A stretch of 64,000 nt of DNA from Rouxiella sp. S1S-2 (lineage in GTDB: Bacteria; Pseudomonadota; Gammaproteobacteria; Enterobacterales; Enterobacteriaceae). The notes beneath the pieces were generated by a model. That model was not told where the DNA came from. It worked only from the letters and a program-made list of their open reading frames with translations, and did no database searches. The stretch lies in NCBI RefSeq assembly GCF_009208105.1, contig NZ_WFKL01000001.1:4774001-4838000 (forward strand), read 5' to 3'. Of this stretch, positions 40,742 through 51,623 are shown piece after piece (within the stretch, counting starts at the first letter, position 1; every line of letters starts with the position of its first letter). Both the position numbers and the translations under genes were made by a program.

Positions 40742-42064
40742 TTATTGCCCGCCGGAAATAGAATCTGCCAACCGCGCTTCGACAGCGGACTCGCTGTTTA
40801 AGTCGCGATTCAGATAAATTCCCAATCCCAGGCCAATCCCCGCCAGCGCCAGCACGTAATAGGCCGGTGCCATTGGCGTAAGGTGCATAATCAGGGTGAC
40901 AAAAATAGGCGTCAGTCCACCGAAGATGGCGTAAGAAAGGTTATATGAGAATGAAATGCCGGTGAAACGCAGCGCCGACGGGAAAGCGCGAACCATCACA
41001 TAAGGCACCGCGCCCACCACGCCAATGCTGAATCCCACCAGCGTATACATCGGCTTAAGCAGCGAGCTGTCCTGGGCTACCAGATGGTAAAATGACCAGC
41101 TGCACACGCCCAAAAACAGGCTACCCATAATAAAGGTTTTGCTGGAGCCAATGCGGTCTACAGTCCAGCCTGCCACAATACAGCCAAACAGCAGTGCAAT
41201 TGTCGCCATACTGTTGGCCTGTAACGTCAGCGCCGCCGGAATACCCAACTGCTTTTGCAAATAGGTCGGCGTCATCAAAATAACAACCACAATGCCGGCT
41301 GAAAGCAACCAGGTCATCAGCATCGATACGACAATCTCTTTCTTATGATGAGTAAGCACCGACTTCAGCGGCAGACTTTCCGACAGCGCCTTATGCGCCT
41401 TCATCTCAAGGAAAATAGGCGTTTCCTGCAACCAGCGGCGTAAATACAGCGCAATCAGTCCAAAGATCCCGCCGAGGAAAAATGGAATTCTCCAACCGCC
41501 GTGAAGGATCGACGACGCAGGCAGCAGCGTATTAATCAGCGTGGCGACCAGTGAGCCGAGCAGAATACCGGCGGTGAGCCCCGCTGTCAGCGTACCGCAG
41601 GCAAAACCGATGCGTTTACGTGGAACATGTTCGGCCACAAATACCCAGGCACCCGGCACTTCTCCGCCAATGGCCGCGCCCTGAAGCAGGCGCATCAGCA
41701 ACAGTAAGAGCGGAGCAGCAATCCCGATCGAGGAATAGGTCGGCAAAAGCCCGATAGCTAACGTCGGCAGCGCCATGAGAAGAATACTCAAGCTGAACAT
41801 ACGTTTGCGGCCAACCAGATCGCCAAAGTGCGCCATCACGATGCCACCCAGCGGACGAGCCAGATAACCGGCGGCAAAAATACCAAAGGTTTGCACCTGC
41901 CGCAGCCAGTCAGGCATGGTCGACGGGAAGAACAGATCGCCAATCACCGCCGCAAAAAACACGAAAATAATAAAGTCGTAGAATTCCAGTGCGCCACCCA
42001 AGGCAGCGAGAGAGAGGGTTTTGTAGTCCTGCCGGTTCAGCCGGCGATTATTATCAAGTTGCAT
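40742..42064 (-). CDS. MFS transporter of the metabolite:H+ symporter (MHS) type
   Basis: A 440-residue, 12-helix major-facilitator protein. LGGALEFYDFIIFVFFAAVIG in helix 1, ARPLGGIVMAHFGDLVGRKRMF in the loop 2-3 signature, and RLLQGAAIGGEVPGAWVFVAEHVP are typical of the MHS subfamily that includes ProP, KgtP, ShiA and YdfJ-like proteins. Such carriers move organic acids or osmolytes with protons; the substrate here is unknown. E. coli does not have this gene between mog and satP. Confidence 0.85.
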   Translation of the reverse strand: MQLDNNRRLNRQDYKTLSLAALGGALEFYDFIIFVFFAAVIGDLFFPSTMPDWLRQVQTFGIFAAGYLARPLGGIVMAHFGDLVGRKRMFSLSILLMALPTLAIGLLPTYSSIGIAAPLLLLLMRLLQGAAIGGEVPGAWVFVAEHVPRKRIGFACGTLTAGLTAGILLGSLVATLINTLLPASSILHGGWRIPFFLGGIFGLIALYLRRWLQETPIFLEMKAHKALSESLPLKSVLTHHKKEIVVSMLMTWLLSAGIVVVILMTPTYLQKQLGIPAALTLQANSMATIALLFGCIVAGWTVDRIGSSKTFIMGSLFLGVCSWSFYHLVAQDSSLLKPMYTLVGFSIGVVGAVPYVMVRAFPSALRFTGISFSYNLSYAIFGGLTPIFVTLIMHLTPMAPAYYVLALAGIGLGLGIYLNRDLNSESAVEARLADSISGGQ

Positions 42065-42189
42065 AAGATACCTGGAGCACCGAGTTGAGGTAAAAAATAT
42101 TGCCGCCTTATGTAAAGTAATTATTACTATAAGCGGCAGCTAATTTTCACACCACAGACTCTGAATCTTATAGCAGAAATAGGTTAACT

Positions 42190-42777
42190 TTAGTTTTTTG
42201 TATCGCGAATTGCGCTCTTCGGACGAAATGCTGCTACCAGCAGGCTATTCGTTTCAATGTAGGGTCCATCCAGCAGCTGTATACAATACGGTACACTGGC
42301 AAAAATCCCTGACACGATAACTTTACCGTCAGCCTCTTTCAGGCCCTCAAGCGTTTCTTTGATTGATTTTGGCTGTCCGGGAAGGTTAAGGATAAGCGCC
42401 TGCTTGCGGATAACCCCCACCTGACGCGACAAAATTGCCGTGGGCACAAAGTGCAGGCTTATCTGGCGCATCTGCTCACCGAAACCGGGCATTAAGCGAT
42501 CGGCGACGGCCATCGTGGCATCAGGCGTGACGTCGCGACGCGCCGGACCGGTGCCGCCGGTGGTTAACACCAAGTGGCAACCGGCCTCATCCACCAGCTC
42601 GCAAAGCGCCTGCTCAATCAGAGGCTGTTCGTCCGGAATTAAGCGTTTTTCGAGACTGAAGGGGGTAGTAATTGCCTGTTCCAGCCATGCTTCCAGCGCC
42701 GGAATGCCTTTATCCTGATATACCCCACTCGAAGCCCGGTCTGAAACCGACACCAGGCCAATACGTAATTTATCCAT
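42190..42777 (-). CDS. mog: Molybdopterin adenylyltransferase Mog
   Basis: A 195-residue protein, the same length as in E. coli. It adenylates molybdopterin before molybdate insertion by MoeA. The start MDKLRIGLVSVSDRASSGVYQDKG and the motif LTTGGTGPARRDVTPDAT are diagnostic of the MogA/MoaB fold, and LNLPGQPKSIKETLEGL is also conserved. The ATG at 42777 has a strong GGAGG motif. It follows talB on the same strand after a terminator, as in E. coli. Confidence 0.96.
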   Translation of the reverse strand: MDKLRIGLVSVSDRASSGVYQDKGIPALEAWLEQAITTPFSLEKRLIPDEQPLIEQALCELVDEAGCHLVLTTGGTGPARRDVTPDATMAVADRLMPGFGEQMRQISLHFVPTAILSRQVGVIRKQALILNLPGQPKSIKETLEGLKEADGKVIVSGIFASVPYCIQLLDGPYIETNSLLVAAFRPKSAIRDTKN

Positions 42778-42898
42778 TTCTTTCCTCCAGGACGTCTGTG
42801 CAATATTGCGCACGGCGCGCGCACAGTAAAAGACGAGTATATCGGGAACATCAGCGTGGAGTAGAGAGAGAAATGATTTTTTGCAGCGGGCAAGCATA

Positions 42899-42926
42899 AA
42901 AAAAGGCGGCCAAAGCCACCTTTTCA
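42899..42926 (-). terminator. Terminator after talB
   Basis: AAAAGGCGGC and GCCACCTTTT pair with one internal mismatch around a CAAA loop; the minus-strand reading ends in T residues. It separates talB from mog. Confidence 0.7.
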
Positions 42927-42953
42927 TTTTTACTTAAACAATCGGACAGGCTA

Positions 42954-43907
42954 TTACAGCAGGTCGGCGATCATTTTTTCGAGTTTGCCCTGGTCGATAG
43001 CAAACTTGCGAATGCCGTCTGCCAGTTTGTCGATAGCCATTGGGTCCTGGCTGTGGTCCCAGTAGAACTGTGCTTCTGTCAGACGCGCCGGGCGGGCTTT
43101 AACTTCACCGCTGTAAGACAGTTTACGTTCCAGGGTGCCTTCGCTCTCTTTCAGCTCTTTTAACAGTGCAGGTCCGATGGTCAGACGGTCGCAACCGGCC
43201 AGCTCGATGATTTCATCGATGTTACGGAAGCTTGCGCCCATAACAACAGTTTCATAACCATGCTGTTTGTAGTATTCGTAGATTTCGGTGACAGAAACAA
43301 CGCCCGGATCTTCGCTTGGTGCGAACTCTTTTTTGTCGCCGTTGGCTTTGTACCAGTCAAGAATACGGCCAACAAATGGAGAGATCAGGTAAGCACCCGC
43401 TTCGGCACAAGCACGAGCCTGAGCGAAGGAGAACAGCAGAGTCAGGTTACAGTTGATGCCTTCTTTTTCCAGAACTTCAGCGGCACGGATACCCTGCCAG
43501 GTTGAAGCCAGTTTAATCAGAATGCGATCGTTGCTGATGCCTGCATCGTTGTAGAGTTTGATCAAACGATGAGCTTTCTCGATGCTGGCTTCGGTGTCAT
43601 AAGACAGACGAGCGTCAACCTCGGTAGAAATACGGCCCGGGACCAGCTTGAGGATCTCGAGACCGATATTTACCGCCAGCTTATCAGCGGTGTCTATAAT
43701 CTGTTGGTCGCGGTCGCTGCTCTGGTCACGTGCCCATGCAATGGCTTCGTCGATCAGTTTACGGTACTCAGGAATTTGAGCCGCGTTCAGGATCAGTGAA
43801 GGGTTGGTGGTTGCATCTTGAGGCTGATACAACTTGATTGCCGCGATATCACCAGTGTCTGCAACTACTTTGGTCAGTTCGCGTAGAGAAGTAAGTTTAT
43901 CGGTCAT
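42954..43907 (-). CDS. talB: Transaldolase B
   Basis: A 317-residue class I transaldolase, the same length as in E. coli. It transfers a dihydroxyacetone unit from sedoheptulose-7-phosphate to glyceraldehyde-3-phosphate in the pentose phosphate pathway. The Schiff-base lysine lies in [13 protein letters not shown] (Lys132), and [13 protein letters not shown] contains the catalytic Asp. The start [11 protein letters not shown] was chosen by homology; a start five codons upstream is possible but has no support. Confidence 0.97.
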   Translation of the reverse strand: MTDKLTSLRELTKVVADTGDIAAIKLYQPQDATTNPSLILNAAQIPEYRKLIDEAIAWARDQSSDRDQQIIDTADKLAVNIGLEILKLVPGRISTEVDARLSYDTEASIEKAHRLIKLYNDAGISNDRILIKLASTWQGIRAAEVLEKEGINCNLTLLFSFAQARACAEAGAYLISPFVGRILDWYKANGDKKEFAPSEDPGVVSVTEIYEYYKQHGYETVVMGASFRNIDEIIELAGCDRLTIGPALLKELKESEGTLERKLSYSGEVKARPARLTEAQFYWDHSQDPMAIDKLADGIRKFAIDQGKLEKMIADLL

Positions 43908-44105
43908 TATGGCATATCTCATCGTTTGTAGATTATCGTTGAGGCATTTTCATGCCTTGCCTTGTCTTGATGATAACATGCACGAAGACATCCGCAAGGC
44001 AGTTCTGGCGGTCATTATTTAAAGGGTTAAAAGCGCCGTTTTTGCACAAAAACAAGGCAAAAAATGAAGGATTAGCCATGCATTTTTCAGGGATAAAGGA
44101 TTTAA

Positions 44106-45530
44106 ATGGCCAGTTTGCTTAACTTTTTGGACGATATTCTATGGGAATCAATACTTATCTACTTCCTGCTGGGATACGGACTCTACCTTACACTGCGCAC
44201 CCGTTTTATTCAGTTCAGGCGCTGGCCGGAGATGTTCATCAGTTTAAAGCGCGACACGGCCGCCGACTCGCGGGGTATTTCTGTATGGCAGGCGCTGGCG
44301 GTCACGCTATCGGGACGTATCGGCATAGGGAGCCTGACCGGCGTGGCTATGGCGCTCACCGCAGGCGGTCCCGGCGCAATATTCTGGATGTGGGCGATAA
44401 CCCTGCTGGGACTGCCGATGTCGCTGGTCGAAAACACTCTGGCGCAGGTCTTTAAAACCACCGACCGACAGCGGCATTTTCGCGGCGGACCATCGGAATA
44501 CATGAGCCGCGGACTTGGCATGCGCTGGATGGGTGTGCTGTTTTCCCTGCTGATGATAGTCACCCTTGGGCTGGTATTTAATGCGCTACAGGCGCAGGCG
44601 GTAACGCACGCACTTTCAAGGGCTTATCAATTTACGCCGTGGCACATTGCGGTTGCGCTGGCGCTGCTTTTTAGTCTGGTAATTTTCCGCGGTCTTAAGG
44701 CGATAGTGCGTATTTCTGTCTGGCTGGCGCCATTCATGACGATAAGTTATCTGGTACTGGCGCTGTGGGTGATGGCGGAGAATGTTCATCAACTTCCCGA
44801 CGTTTTCCTGCTGATTTTCAGATCAGCATTCGGGCTGCAGGAATTTGCCGCCGGTGCAGTTGGCTATGGTGTCACTCTTGCCATGACGCAAGGTATTCAG
44901 CAGGGATTGTTCTCCAACGAAGCGGGTTCGGGATCAACGCCGCACGTCAGTGCCTTGGCGTCTATGCGACACCCTGCCAGCGCAGGATTCTCGCAGATGC
45001 TGGGCGTGCTAATTGACACCTTTGTGGTCTGTAGCGCCACCGCAATAATTATTCTTTCTTCCGGCCTGTTGAATACGCCCGCAAGCAGCACCAGCGGCAT
45101 TAACGTATTGGAACTTGCGGTGACGGCAAGCGTTGGCCAGTTCGGCCCGCAGATGGTGGCGATTTTTGTTCTGGCGTTTGGTTTCACCACCATGATTGCC
45201 AACTATATGTATGCGGAAAATAATCTGGTGTTTTTGCAGCGCGGAAAAACACAGTCAATACCGCTATTACGCCTGCTTATGACTGCCATGCTACTGGGTG
45301 GCTGCCTGATAAGTACGCCGCTTTTGGTGCAAACGGCCAGTATTTCGCTGGCGGTCATCACCATTATTAATCTGACTGCCCTGCTTTTACTCACTGGCCT
45401 GGCGCTTAGGGTGGTAAAAGACTACGAGCGCCAGCGGGTGATGGGCAGGACCCCGGTGTTTAATCCTGATCACTTCCCAGAGCTGAAAGGCCAGTTGCAG
45501 GCCGACGTCTGGAAAGACCATGAAAAATAA
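44106..45530 (+). CDS. yaaJ: Alanine/glycine:cation symporter-family protein YaaJ
   Basis: A 474-residue inner-membrane carrier of the AGCS (sodium:alanine symporter) family, with about 11 hydrophobic segments. Family motifs include ALAVTLSGRIGIGSLTGVAMAL near the N-terminus and GLFSNEAGSGSTPHVSA in the middle. Relatives import alanine or glycine with sodium or protons. Position between talB and yaaA matches E. coli yaaJ. It is divergent from talB. Confidence 0.9.
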   Translation: MASLLNFLDDILWESILIYFLLGYGLYLTLRTRFIQFRRWPEMFISLKRDTAADSRGISVWQALAVTLSGRIGIGSLTGVAMALTAGGPGAIFWMWAITLLGLPMSLVENTLAQVFKTTDRQRHFRGGPSEYMSRGLGMRWMGVLFSLLMIVTLGLVFNALQAQAVTHALSRAYQFTPWHIAVALALLFSLVIFRGLKAIVRISVWLAPFMTISYLVLALWVMAENVHQLPDVFLLIFRSAFGLQEFAAGAVGYGVTLAMTQGIQQGLFSNEAGSGSTPHVSALASMRHPASAGFSQMLGVLIDTFVVCSATAIIILSSGLLNTPASSTSGINVLELAVTASVGQFGPQMVAIFVLAFGFTTMIANYMYAENNLVFLQRGKTQSIPLLRLLMTAMLLGGCLISTPLLVQTASISLAVITIINLTALLLLTGLALRVVKDYERQRVMGRTPVFNPDHFPELKGQLQADVWKDHEK

Positions 45531-45548
45531 AAATCGCTAAACCTCTCA

Positions 45549-45600
45549 AGGCGGGGCCTATTGCTATGATTTACCTTCATCGCCCCGCACGCGATTATTT
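45549..45600 (+). terminator. Possible terminator after yaaJ
   Basis: GCGGGGC (45551-45557) and GCCCCGC (45582-45588) pair across a 24-base loop, followed by an AT-rich tract ending in a T run. The loop is long, so this is tentative. Confidence 0.4.
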
Positions 45601-45672
45601 TTTGATAAAGTAGTGCCAATAAATTTCTTAAATTCGCGGCTGAATCCCTGCGCAAACTAACCGGACGCCCTA

Positions 45673-46449
45673 ATGCTGACTATTATTTCTCCAGCCAAAA
45701 CACTCGATTTTGAAAGTGAGCTTGCCACCAAACGCTTTACTCAGCCGGAATTACTGGATAAATCCAGCCAGCTAATAGGTATTGCAAAGAAACTGACGCC
45801 GGCGGAGATCTCAAGCCTGATGGGGATTAGCGATAAGCTTGCACACCTCAACGCCGAGCGTTTTAACGACTGGCAGCCGGACTTTACTCCAGAAAACGCG
45901 CGTCAGGCTATTCTCGCCTTCAAAGGCGACGTTTATACCGGTTTGCAGGCTGAAGATTTCAGCGAGAAAGATTTCGATTTTGCCCAGAAACACCTGCGCA
46001 TGCTCTCAGGGCTTTACGGCCTGCTGCGTCCGCTGGACCTGATGCAGCCTTATCGTCTGGAGATGGGCATTCGCCTAAAGAATCCTCATGGGACCAATCT
46101 GTATTCATTTTGGGGTGATTTGCTGACTGAGAAATTGAACGTCATCCTCAAAGAGCAGGGAGATAATATTCTTGTTAACCTGGCGTCTGACGAATATTTC
46201 AAAGCGGTGAAGCCCGCCAAGCTTGAGGGTGAAATCATCAAGCCGGTGTTCCTCGACGAGAAAAACGGTAATTACAAAGTGATCAGCTTCTATGCCAAAA
46301 AGGCGCGCGGGCTGATGAGTCGCTTTATCATTAAAGAGCGTCTGACCAAGGCGAAACAGTTAAAAGAGTTCTCTCTTGAGGGATACCAGTTTGACGCCGC
46401 GCGTTCAGAGGGCAATGAGCTGGTGTTTACGCGGGCAGAGCAGAAGTAA
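45673..46449 (+). CDS. yaaA: Peroxide-stress protein YaaA
   Basis: A 258-residue DUF328/UPF0246 protein (same length as E. coli). It begins [15 protein letters not shown] and contains [51 protein letters not shown] and [16 protein letters not shown]. In E. coli it is induced by OxyR and limits free iron and DNA damage during peroxide stress; DNA-binding activity has been described. It converges on thrC. Confidence 0.96.
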   Translation: MLTIISPAKTLDFESELATKRFTQPELLDKSSQLIGIAKKLTPAEISSLMGISDKLAHLNAERFNDWQPDFTPENARQAILAFKGDVYTGLQAEDFSEKDFDFAQKHLRMLSGLYGLLRPLDLMQPYRLEMGIRLKNPHGTNLYSFWGDLLTEKLNVILKEQGDNILVNLASDEYFKAVKPAKLEGEIIKPVFLDEKNGNYKVISFYAKKARGLMSRFIIKERLTKAKQLKEFSLEGYQFDAARSEGNELVFTRAEQK

Positions 46450-46501
46450 TGGCGAAGAAAATGGGCAAGGGACCTATATCGCAGCATTGAGGGATTTAGA
46501 T

Positions 46502-46531
46502 CCCCTCTCCGCGTTTTATCGCGAAGAGGGG
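46502..46531. terminator. GC-rich hairpin between convergent yaaA and thrC
   Basis: CCCCTCT-c-CGCG and CGCG-a-AGAGGGG pair around a TTTTAT loop with one internal mismatch. There is no clear T-tract, but the position between two convergent genes makes a termination or mRNA-end role likely. Confidence 0.55.
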
Positions 46532-46547
46532 GGCAAAGACTCAGAAC

Positions 46548-47837
46548 TTACTCAGGCAACGCCATCAGGAATTTACGCATTTCACTGAAGTCGCTCGGCA
46601 AGTTGTGCGACAACAGCGGCAGGTCGGCGCGATCGGCCAACTCTTTTGGCAGCGGCAGCTCCTGACCCAAAATCGCGTCTACGCTTTCCTTGAATTTTGC
46701 AGGGTGAGCCGTGCCGATGAACAGACCAAACTCCCCTTCTTTCAACTGGTCGCGCAGTGCGCGGTAGGCAATCGCCGCGTGTGGCTCAGAGATGTAACCG
46801 ATATCCGCCAGCTCGCGCATCGCGTCTTCAGTCGTCTCGTCGTTGACTGCTGCATAGCCCAAATCTTTCAACTGCCAAATTTTGCGGCGGTAGAGCTCCT
46901 CAACGCGCGGCCAGTTGTTTGGCTGGCTAACATCCATCGCGTTCGACAGCGTAGCGACGGTTTTATTTGGCGTCCACTCACCGTTGCTCAGGAAGCGAGG
47001 CACGGTGTCGTTGGCATTGGTCGCGGCAATGAAACGCTTGATGGGCAGGCCCAAAGACTTGGCCAGCAGGCCCGCAGTCAGGTCGCCAAAGTTGCCGCTA
47101 GGTACTGAAACCACTAACTGGTTACGCGCTTCTTGCGGCAGCTGAGCTACGGCTTCGAAGTAGTAGCAAATCTGTGCCAGCAGGCGGCTGATGTTAATCG
47201 AGTTAGCCGAGTTCAAATGCAGCGCGACCTTCAGCTCTTCATCGTCAAAAGCCTGTTTAACCAGCGCCTGACAGGCATCGAAATCGCCGTCGATAGCCAC
47301 GGTGTGAATGTTGCCACCGAGGGTGCAGAACAGTTTTTCCTGCAGCGGGCTGATTTTGCCGCGCGGATAAAGGATAACCACACGCACGTTTTTCAGACCG
47401 TGGAAGGCGTGCGCGACTGCCGCACCGGTATCACCGGACGTTGCGGTCAGAATCGTTACCGGCTGATCACCCGACACTTCGGTGAGGATCTGCGCCATAA
47501 AACGGCCGCCGAAATCTTTAAAGGCCAGCGTTGGGCCGTGGAACAGCTCCAGGCAGGCCACGTCGTCGCTCACTTTTGCCACCGGTGCCGGGAATGCAAA
47601 GGCGTTCTTAACGCGCTGATACAGCTGCTCTTCGGGAATTTCATCACCGATAAAAGCGGAAAGAATACGGCTGCTGCGGGTAACAAAGTCCAGCTCCAGC
47701 AGTCGGTCGATTTCGGTCAGCTCAAACTCAGGCAGATCCAGTGGAAAAAACAGTCCTTGTTGCTTGCCCAGCCCCTGCTTCACCGCTTGTGCGAAGCTGA
47801 CCTGCTCGTTGTGATCCTTCAGGTTATACAGTTTCAT
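46548..47837 (-). CDS. thrC: Threonine synthase
   Basis: A 429-residue PLP enzyme (E. coli 428) that converts O-phosphohomoserine to threonine. The PLP lysine lies in LAFKDFGGRFMAQIL, and the phosphate-binding loop is SVPSGNFGDLTAG; ATSGDTGAAVAHAF is also conserved. It ends the thrLABC operon, three bases after thrB. Confidence 0.98.
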   Translation of the reverse strand: MKLYNLKDHNEQVSFAQAVKQGLGKQQGLFFPLDLPEFELTEIDRLLELDFVTRSSRILSAFIGDEIPEEQLYQRVKNAFAFPAPVAKVSDDVACLELFHGPTLAFKDFGGRFMAQILTEVSGDQPVTILTATSGDTGAAVAHAFHGLKNVRVVILYPRGKISPLQEKLFCTLGGNIHTVAIDGDFDACQALVKQAFDDEELKVALHLNSANSINISRLLAQICYYFEAVAQLPQEARNQLVVSVPSGNFGDLTAGLLAKSLGLPIKRFIAATNANDTVPRFLSNGEWTPNKTVATLSNAMDVSQPNNWPRVEELYRRKIWQLKDLGYAAVNDETTEDAMRELADIGYISEPHAAIAYRALRDQLKEGEFGLFIGTAHPAKFKESVDAILGQELPLPKELADRADLPLLSHNLPSDFSEMRKFLMALPE

Positions 47838-47840
47838 CGA

Positions 47841-48770
47841 TTATCCCAATAGTCTCGCGCCTGCGGTATCCAGGCGACAAATATGAACAAAACCTTCGTC
47901 ATTTTGCAGATAGTGATTCTGCAACCAATCAGCCATACGTTTCGCCGTCTCGCCGTCGTTGCACACTGCAAACAGCGTTGGACCTGACCCTGAAATCCCG
48001 CAGGCCAGCGCACCAATCTCTTCGGCAGCCTCGCGCGCCTGAGCAAAGCCCGGCAGCAAACGGGTACGATAAGGTTCGGCAATCACGTCTTTCATCAATT
48101 TAACCGCCAATTCTGGCTGCTGCGTATGGCAGGCGTGAACAAAGCCTGCCAAATAGCGACCGTGAGCGATGCAGTCCTGACGGCGATACTGCGCCGGCAA
48201 GATAGCGCGCGCTTCGGCGGTAGAAACCTTGATGCCTGGATACGCCATGACCCAAAGCCACTCGTCAAAGCACGGCACGTCCTGAGAGATGATGCCCAGC
48301 TCTTCAAGCATCAACTGCAGGCCGCCGAGGTAGCAAGGCGCGACGTTGTCATAGTGCACGCTGCCCGAAATGCGCCCTTCCAGCTCGCCCATCAGCGCCA
48401 GCATTTTGCTGTCGCTGAGCGCGTTGCCATTGAATTCGTTCATTGCCATCAAACCGGCAACCACGGAGCAGGCGCTTGAGCCTAAACCTGAGCCGATCGG
48501 CATGTTCTTCTCGAGCGTCATCGCCACCGGAATTTCTTTGCCCACTTCCTGACAGTAACGCTGCCAGCACTGGTAAACAATATTCTCTTCCATCTTGTCC
48601 GGCAGCTTGGAAACAAAGCGCCCTTCATTTTTGAGACTAAATACTGACGCCGCCTCAACGGTAACGCAGTCGCCCAGCAGCGAACCATCCACCGGAGAAA
48701 CTGCCGCACCCAGCACATCAAAACCCACGCTTACGTTACCAATTGATGCCGGGGCATATACCTTAACCAT
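47841..48770 (-). CDS. thrB: Homoserine kinase
   Basis: A 309-residue GHMP-family kinase (E. coli 310) that phosphorylates homoserine with ATP. The ATP-binding glycine-rich loop is [20 protein letters not shown], and [12 protein letters not shown] is the third GHMP motif. It starts one base after the thrA stop, so translation is coupled. Confidence 0.98.
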   Translation of the reverse strand: MVKVYAPASIGNVSVGFDVLGAAVSPVDGSLLGDCVTVEAASVFSLKNEGRFVSKLPDKMEENIVYQCWQRYCQEVGKEIPVAMTLEKNMPIGSGLGSSACSVVAGLMAMNEFNGNALSDSKMLALMGELEGRISGSVHYDNVAPCYLGGLQLMLEELGIISQDVPCFDEWLWVMAYPGIKVSTAEARAILPAQYRRQDCIAHGRYLAGFVHACHTQQPELAVKLMKDVIAEPYRTRLLPGFAQAREAAEEIGALACGISGSGPTLFAVCNDGETAKRMADWLQNHYLQNDEGFVHICRLDTAGARLLG

Positions 48771-48771
48771 A

Positions 48772-51246
48772 TTAAACTCCTAACTTCCATGACAGCGTTC
48801 GCAAAAGATCGGCAAATACGCCAGCAGCAGTAACATCGTTACCCGCACCGTAGCCGCGCAAAACTAAAGGAATCGGTTGATAGTAGCGGCTGTAGAACGC
48901 CAGCGCATTCTCGCCATTTTTCACTTTATACAGCGGATCGTTACCGTCGACGGCGACGATTTTCACGCTGCAGCGACCTTCATCAATGGCACCCACGTAG
49001 CGCAATACTTTACCTTCGGCGGCGGCGTCTGCCACGCGCTGTGAAAATTCGACGTCAAGTTCAGGCAAACGTGAGAGGAAGGCATTTACATCACCGCTGG
49101 CGTCAAAGGATACCGGCAGAACCGACTCGACCTCAATGTCAGAAAGCTCAAGTTTGTAACCGGCCTCACGCGCCAAAATAAGCAGTTTACGCGCCACGTC
49201 CATGCCGGACAGGTCATCCCGCGGATCCGGCTCGGTAAAGCCGCTTTCGCGCGCCGCCAGCGTTGCCGTAGAGAGAGAAACGCCCTCATCTAGCTTGCCG
49301 AAAATCTGCGACAGAGAACCCGAAAGGATACCGGTAAAACGCACCAGCTCGTCACCGGCATTAAGCAGGTTTTGCAGATTTTCAATTACCGGCAGACCTG
49401 CGCCAACGTTAGTGTCGTAAAGGAACTTGCGGCGAGAACTCGCGGCGGCCTTGCGCAGCTGATAGTAGTAATTCATCGACGAGGTGTTGGCGCGTTTGTT
49501 CGGCGTCACGACGTGGAAACCGTCGGTCAGCAGGTCGGCGTACTGATTGGCAATCGCTTCATTTGACGTGCAATCCACCACCACAGGATTAAGCAGGTGA
49601 TACTCTTTAACCAGGCGGATCAGGCGGCCAATATTGAACGGCTCTTTGGCAGCACCCAGTTCGTCGCTCCAGCTTTCCAGCGCAATGCCGTGCACGTTGG
49701 TCAGCATCGCGCGGGAGTTGGCGATACCGCACACGCGTAAATCAATATGCTTGGCCTTGAGCCAGGCTTGCTGACGGCGGATTTGCTCAATCAGCGCGCC
49801 ACCCACGCCGCCCACACCTATCAGGAATACTTCGATAACCTGATCGGTGTTAAACAGCATCTGGTGGCTTACACGCACGCCCATCGTGGCGTCGTCGTTG
49901 CTGACCACCACCGAAATTGAACGCTCGGAAGAGCCTTGTGCAATAGCGACGATGTTGATATTGGCGCGAGCAAGCGCGGAGAAAAACTTGGCAGAGATGC
50001 CGCGCAGCGTGCGCATACCGTCACCAACCACCGAAATTACAGCCAGTTTCTCGGTAACGTCCAGCGGTTCAAGCAGGCCGTCTTTAAGCTCAAGGTAGAA
50101 TTCATCTTCCAGCGCTTTGCGGGCGCGAACCAGCTCAGCCTGCGGTACACAGAAGCTGATGCTGTATTCCGAAGAAGATTGAGTAATCAACACCACTGAA
50201 ATTCCCGAGCGCGACATCACCGCAAACACGCGGGCGGCCATGCCAATCATGCCTTTCATACCCGGACCAGATACGTTGACCATCGCCATATTATTCAGAT
50301 TAGTGATGCCTTTAACCGGCATGCTTTTGTCTTCAAGCTCGCTGCCCGCACTGTTGCTGCCGATAAGCGTGCCCGGTGCCTGCGGGTTGGAAGTATTTTT
50401 AATCAGGCACGGGATCTGGAATTGAGCAATCGGGGTAATAGTGCGCGGGTGCAATACTTTTGCACCGAAGTAGGAAAGTTCCATCGCCTCCTGATAGGAC
50501 ATTGACTTGAGCAGGCGCGCGTCCGGCACGATGCGAGGGTCGCAGGTGTAAACGCCGTCAACGTCGGTCCAGATTTCACAGCAGTCAGCGCGCAGACAGG
50601 CAGCCAGTACCGCAGCAGAGTAGTCAGAACCGTTACGACCGAGTACGACCAATTCGCCTTTGTCATTACCGGCGGTGAAACCGGCCATCAGCACAATGTC
50701 GCTGGCAGGAATATTACTGGCGGCAATGCGTGCGGTAGACTCATTGATATCGACGGTTGATTCAAGATAGTGGCCAACGGCCAGCAACTTCTCGACCGGA
50801 TTGATCACCGTCACGCCAAAACCTTTAGCCTTAAAAACGGCTTCCATGATGGCAATTGAAAGTTTTTCACCGCGGCAGATGATGCTGGCGTTAACGCTGT
50901 CGGGACACTGCCCCAACAGTCCTACTCCGTGTAAAAGCTGCTTGAGCTGACCAAACTCCTGCTCGACAAACGTTTTGACGGCGGGCAGGTCAAATCCTGG
51001 CTGCGCGTCGGCAAGGCCTAAAATCAGGTCGGCAAAAATGCGCTCTGCATCGCTCATGTTCGGCAGAATGTCCTGCCCGGCAACGGTTTTTTCGATCATT
51101 GCGACCAGATGATTGGTAATTTTAGCCGGGGCTGACAATACCGTAGCAACCTGTCCCTGACTTGCATTGCTCTCCATGATTTCCGCAACCCTCAGGAAAC
51201 GTTCGGCATTTGCTACTGAAGTCCCGCCAAATTTCAACACTCGCAT
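48772..51246 (-). CDS. thrA: Bifunctional aspartokinase I/homoserine dehydrogenase I
   Basis: An 824-residue fusion enzyme (E. coli 820) catalysing the first and third steps of the threonine branch. The aspartokinase part starts [18 protein letters not shown]; two ACT regulatory domains lie in the middle (about 320-460); the homoserine dehydrogenase part begins with the NAD(P)-binding [17 protein letters not shown] and contains [12 protein letters not shown]. Threonine inhibits both activities in E. coli. Expression is controlled by the attenuator upstream. Confidence 0.98.
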   Translation of the reverse strand: MRVLKFGGTSVANAERFLRVAEIMESNASQGQVATVLSAPAKITNHLVAMIEKTVAGQDILPNMSDAERIFADLILGLADAQPGFDLPAVKTFVEQEFGQLKQLLHGVGLLGQCPDSVNASIICRGEKLSIAIMEAVFKAKGFGVTVINPVEKLLAVGHYLESTVDINESTARIAASNIPASDIVLMAGFTAGNDKGELVVLGRNGSDYSAAVLAACLRADCCEIWTDVDGVYTCDPRIVPDARLLKSMSYQEAMELSYFGAKVLHPRTITPIAQFQIPCLIKNTSNPQAPGTLIGSNSAGSELEDKSMPVKGITNLNNMAMVNVSGPGMKGMIGMAARVFAVMSRSGISVVLITQSSSEYSISFCVPQAELVRARKALEDEFYLELKDGLLEPLDVTEKLAVISVVGDGMRTLRGISAKFFSALARANINIVAIAQGSSERSISVVVSNDDATMGVRVSHQMLFNTDQVIEVFLIGVGGVGGALIEQIRRQQAWLKAKHIDLRVCGIANSRAMLTNVHGIALESWSDELGAAKEPFNIGRLIRLVKEYHLLNPVVVDCTSNEAIANQYADLLTDGFHVVTPNKRANTSSMNYYYQLRKAAASSRRKFLYDTNVGAGLPVIENLQNLLNAGDELVRFTGILSGSLSQIFGKLDEGVSLSTATLAARESGFTEPDPRDDLSGMDVARKLLILAREAGYKLELSDIEVESVLPVSFDASGDVNAFLSRLPELDVEFSQRVADAAAEGKVLRYVGAIDEGRCSVKIVAVDGNDPLYKVKNGENALAFYSRYYQPIPLVLRGYGAGNDVTAAGVFADLLRTLSWKLGV

Positions 51247-51299
51247 TTCTGGATTCTCCTACTCTCTTATCGAGCAATATTTACAAGGGAATGTAGCCT

Positions 51300-51340
51300 A
51301 AAAAAAAAGCCCGCACTGTTTAGGTGCGGGCTTTTTTCTG
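51300..51340 (-). terminator. Threonine operon attenuator
   Basis: AGCCCGCAC (51308-51316) and GTGCGGGCT (51324-51332) form a perfect stem; minus-strand reading ends in nine T residues. It lies between the leader peptide and thrA and closely matches the E. coli thr attenuator. Confidence 0.95.
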
Positions 51341-51355
51341 TTTTTCCTGTACGCG

Positions 51356-51424
51356 TCAGCCCGCCCCGTTACCGATGGTAATGGTGGTGGTAATAATTGT
51401 TGTGTTCAGGCTGATGTGTCGCAT
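51356..51424 (-). CDS. thrL: thr operon leader peptide
   Basis: A 22-codon reading frame that starts MRHISLNTT and ends TITIGNGAG. It contains six threonine and five isoleucine codons, packed into a run TTIITTTITI. The E. coli leader (21 residues) begins MKRIS and ends with the same GNGAG. Ribosome stalling at these codons when charged tRNA-Thr or tRNA-Ile is scarce prevents formation of the attenuator just downstream. Confidence 0.95.
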   Translation of the reverse strand: MRHISLNTTIITTTITIGNGAG

Positions 51425-51469
51425 TTGTTTTTGTGTTCGTCTTATTGGTTTTTACTCTGTCTGCCCTAT

Positions 51470-51498
51470 TAGCTAAAGCATAAGGCACCGTAAGTCAA
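51470..51498 (-). promoter_or_regulatory. thr operon promoter
   Basis: On the minus strand TTGACT (51493-51498) is followed after 17 bases by TAGCTA (51470-51475). The E. coli thr promoter has the same TTGACT -35 element. The start site would be about 40 bases before thrL. Confidence 0.65.
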
Positions 51499-51623
51499 TT
51501 TTTTTCTCGTTTTTGGCCGGTTTCACCGTTTTTATATGACAGCGATTTACACCATATTTTCGCGCCATTTTTAGGTAATAAAACCAAAATTAAGCATAAA
51601 GGTTGGACAATACGCCGCCCCAC

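Noticed and set aside
44141..44455. 104-codon frame inside yaaJ in another phase
   Set aside because: Overlaps the signature region of a conserved transporter and shows no protein-like character.
47133..47852. 239-codon open frame antisense to thrC
   Set aside because: It is the reverse shadow of thrC and lacks any recognisable domain.
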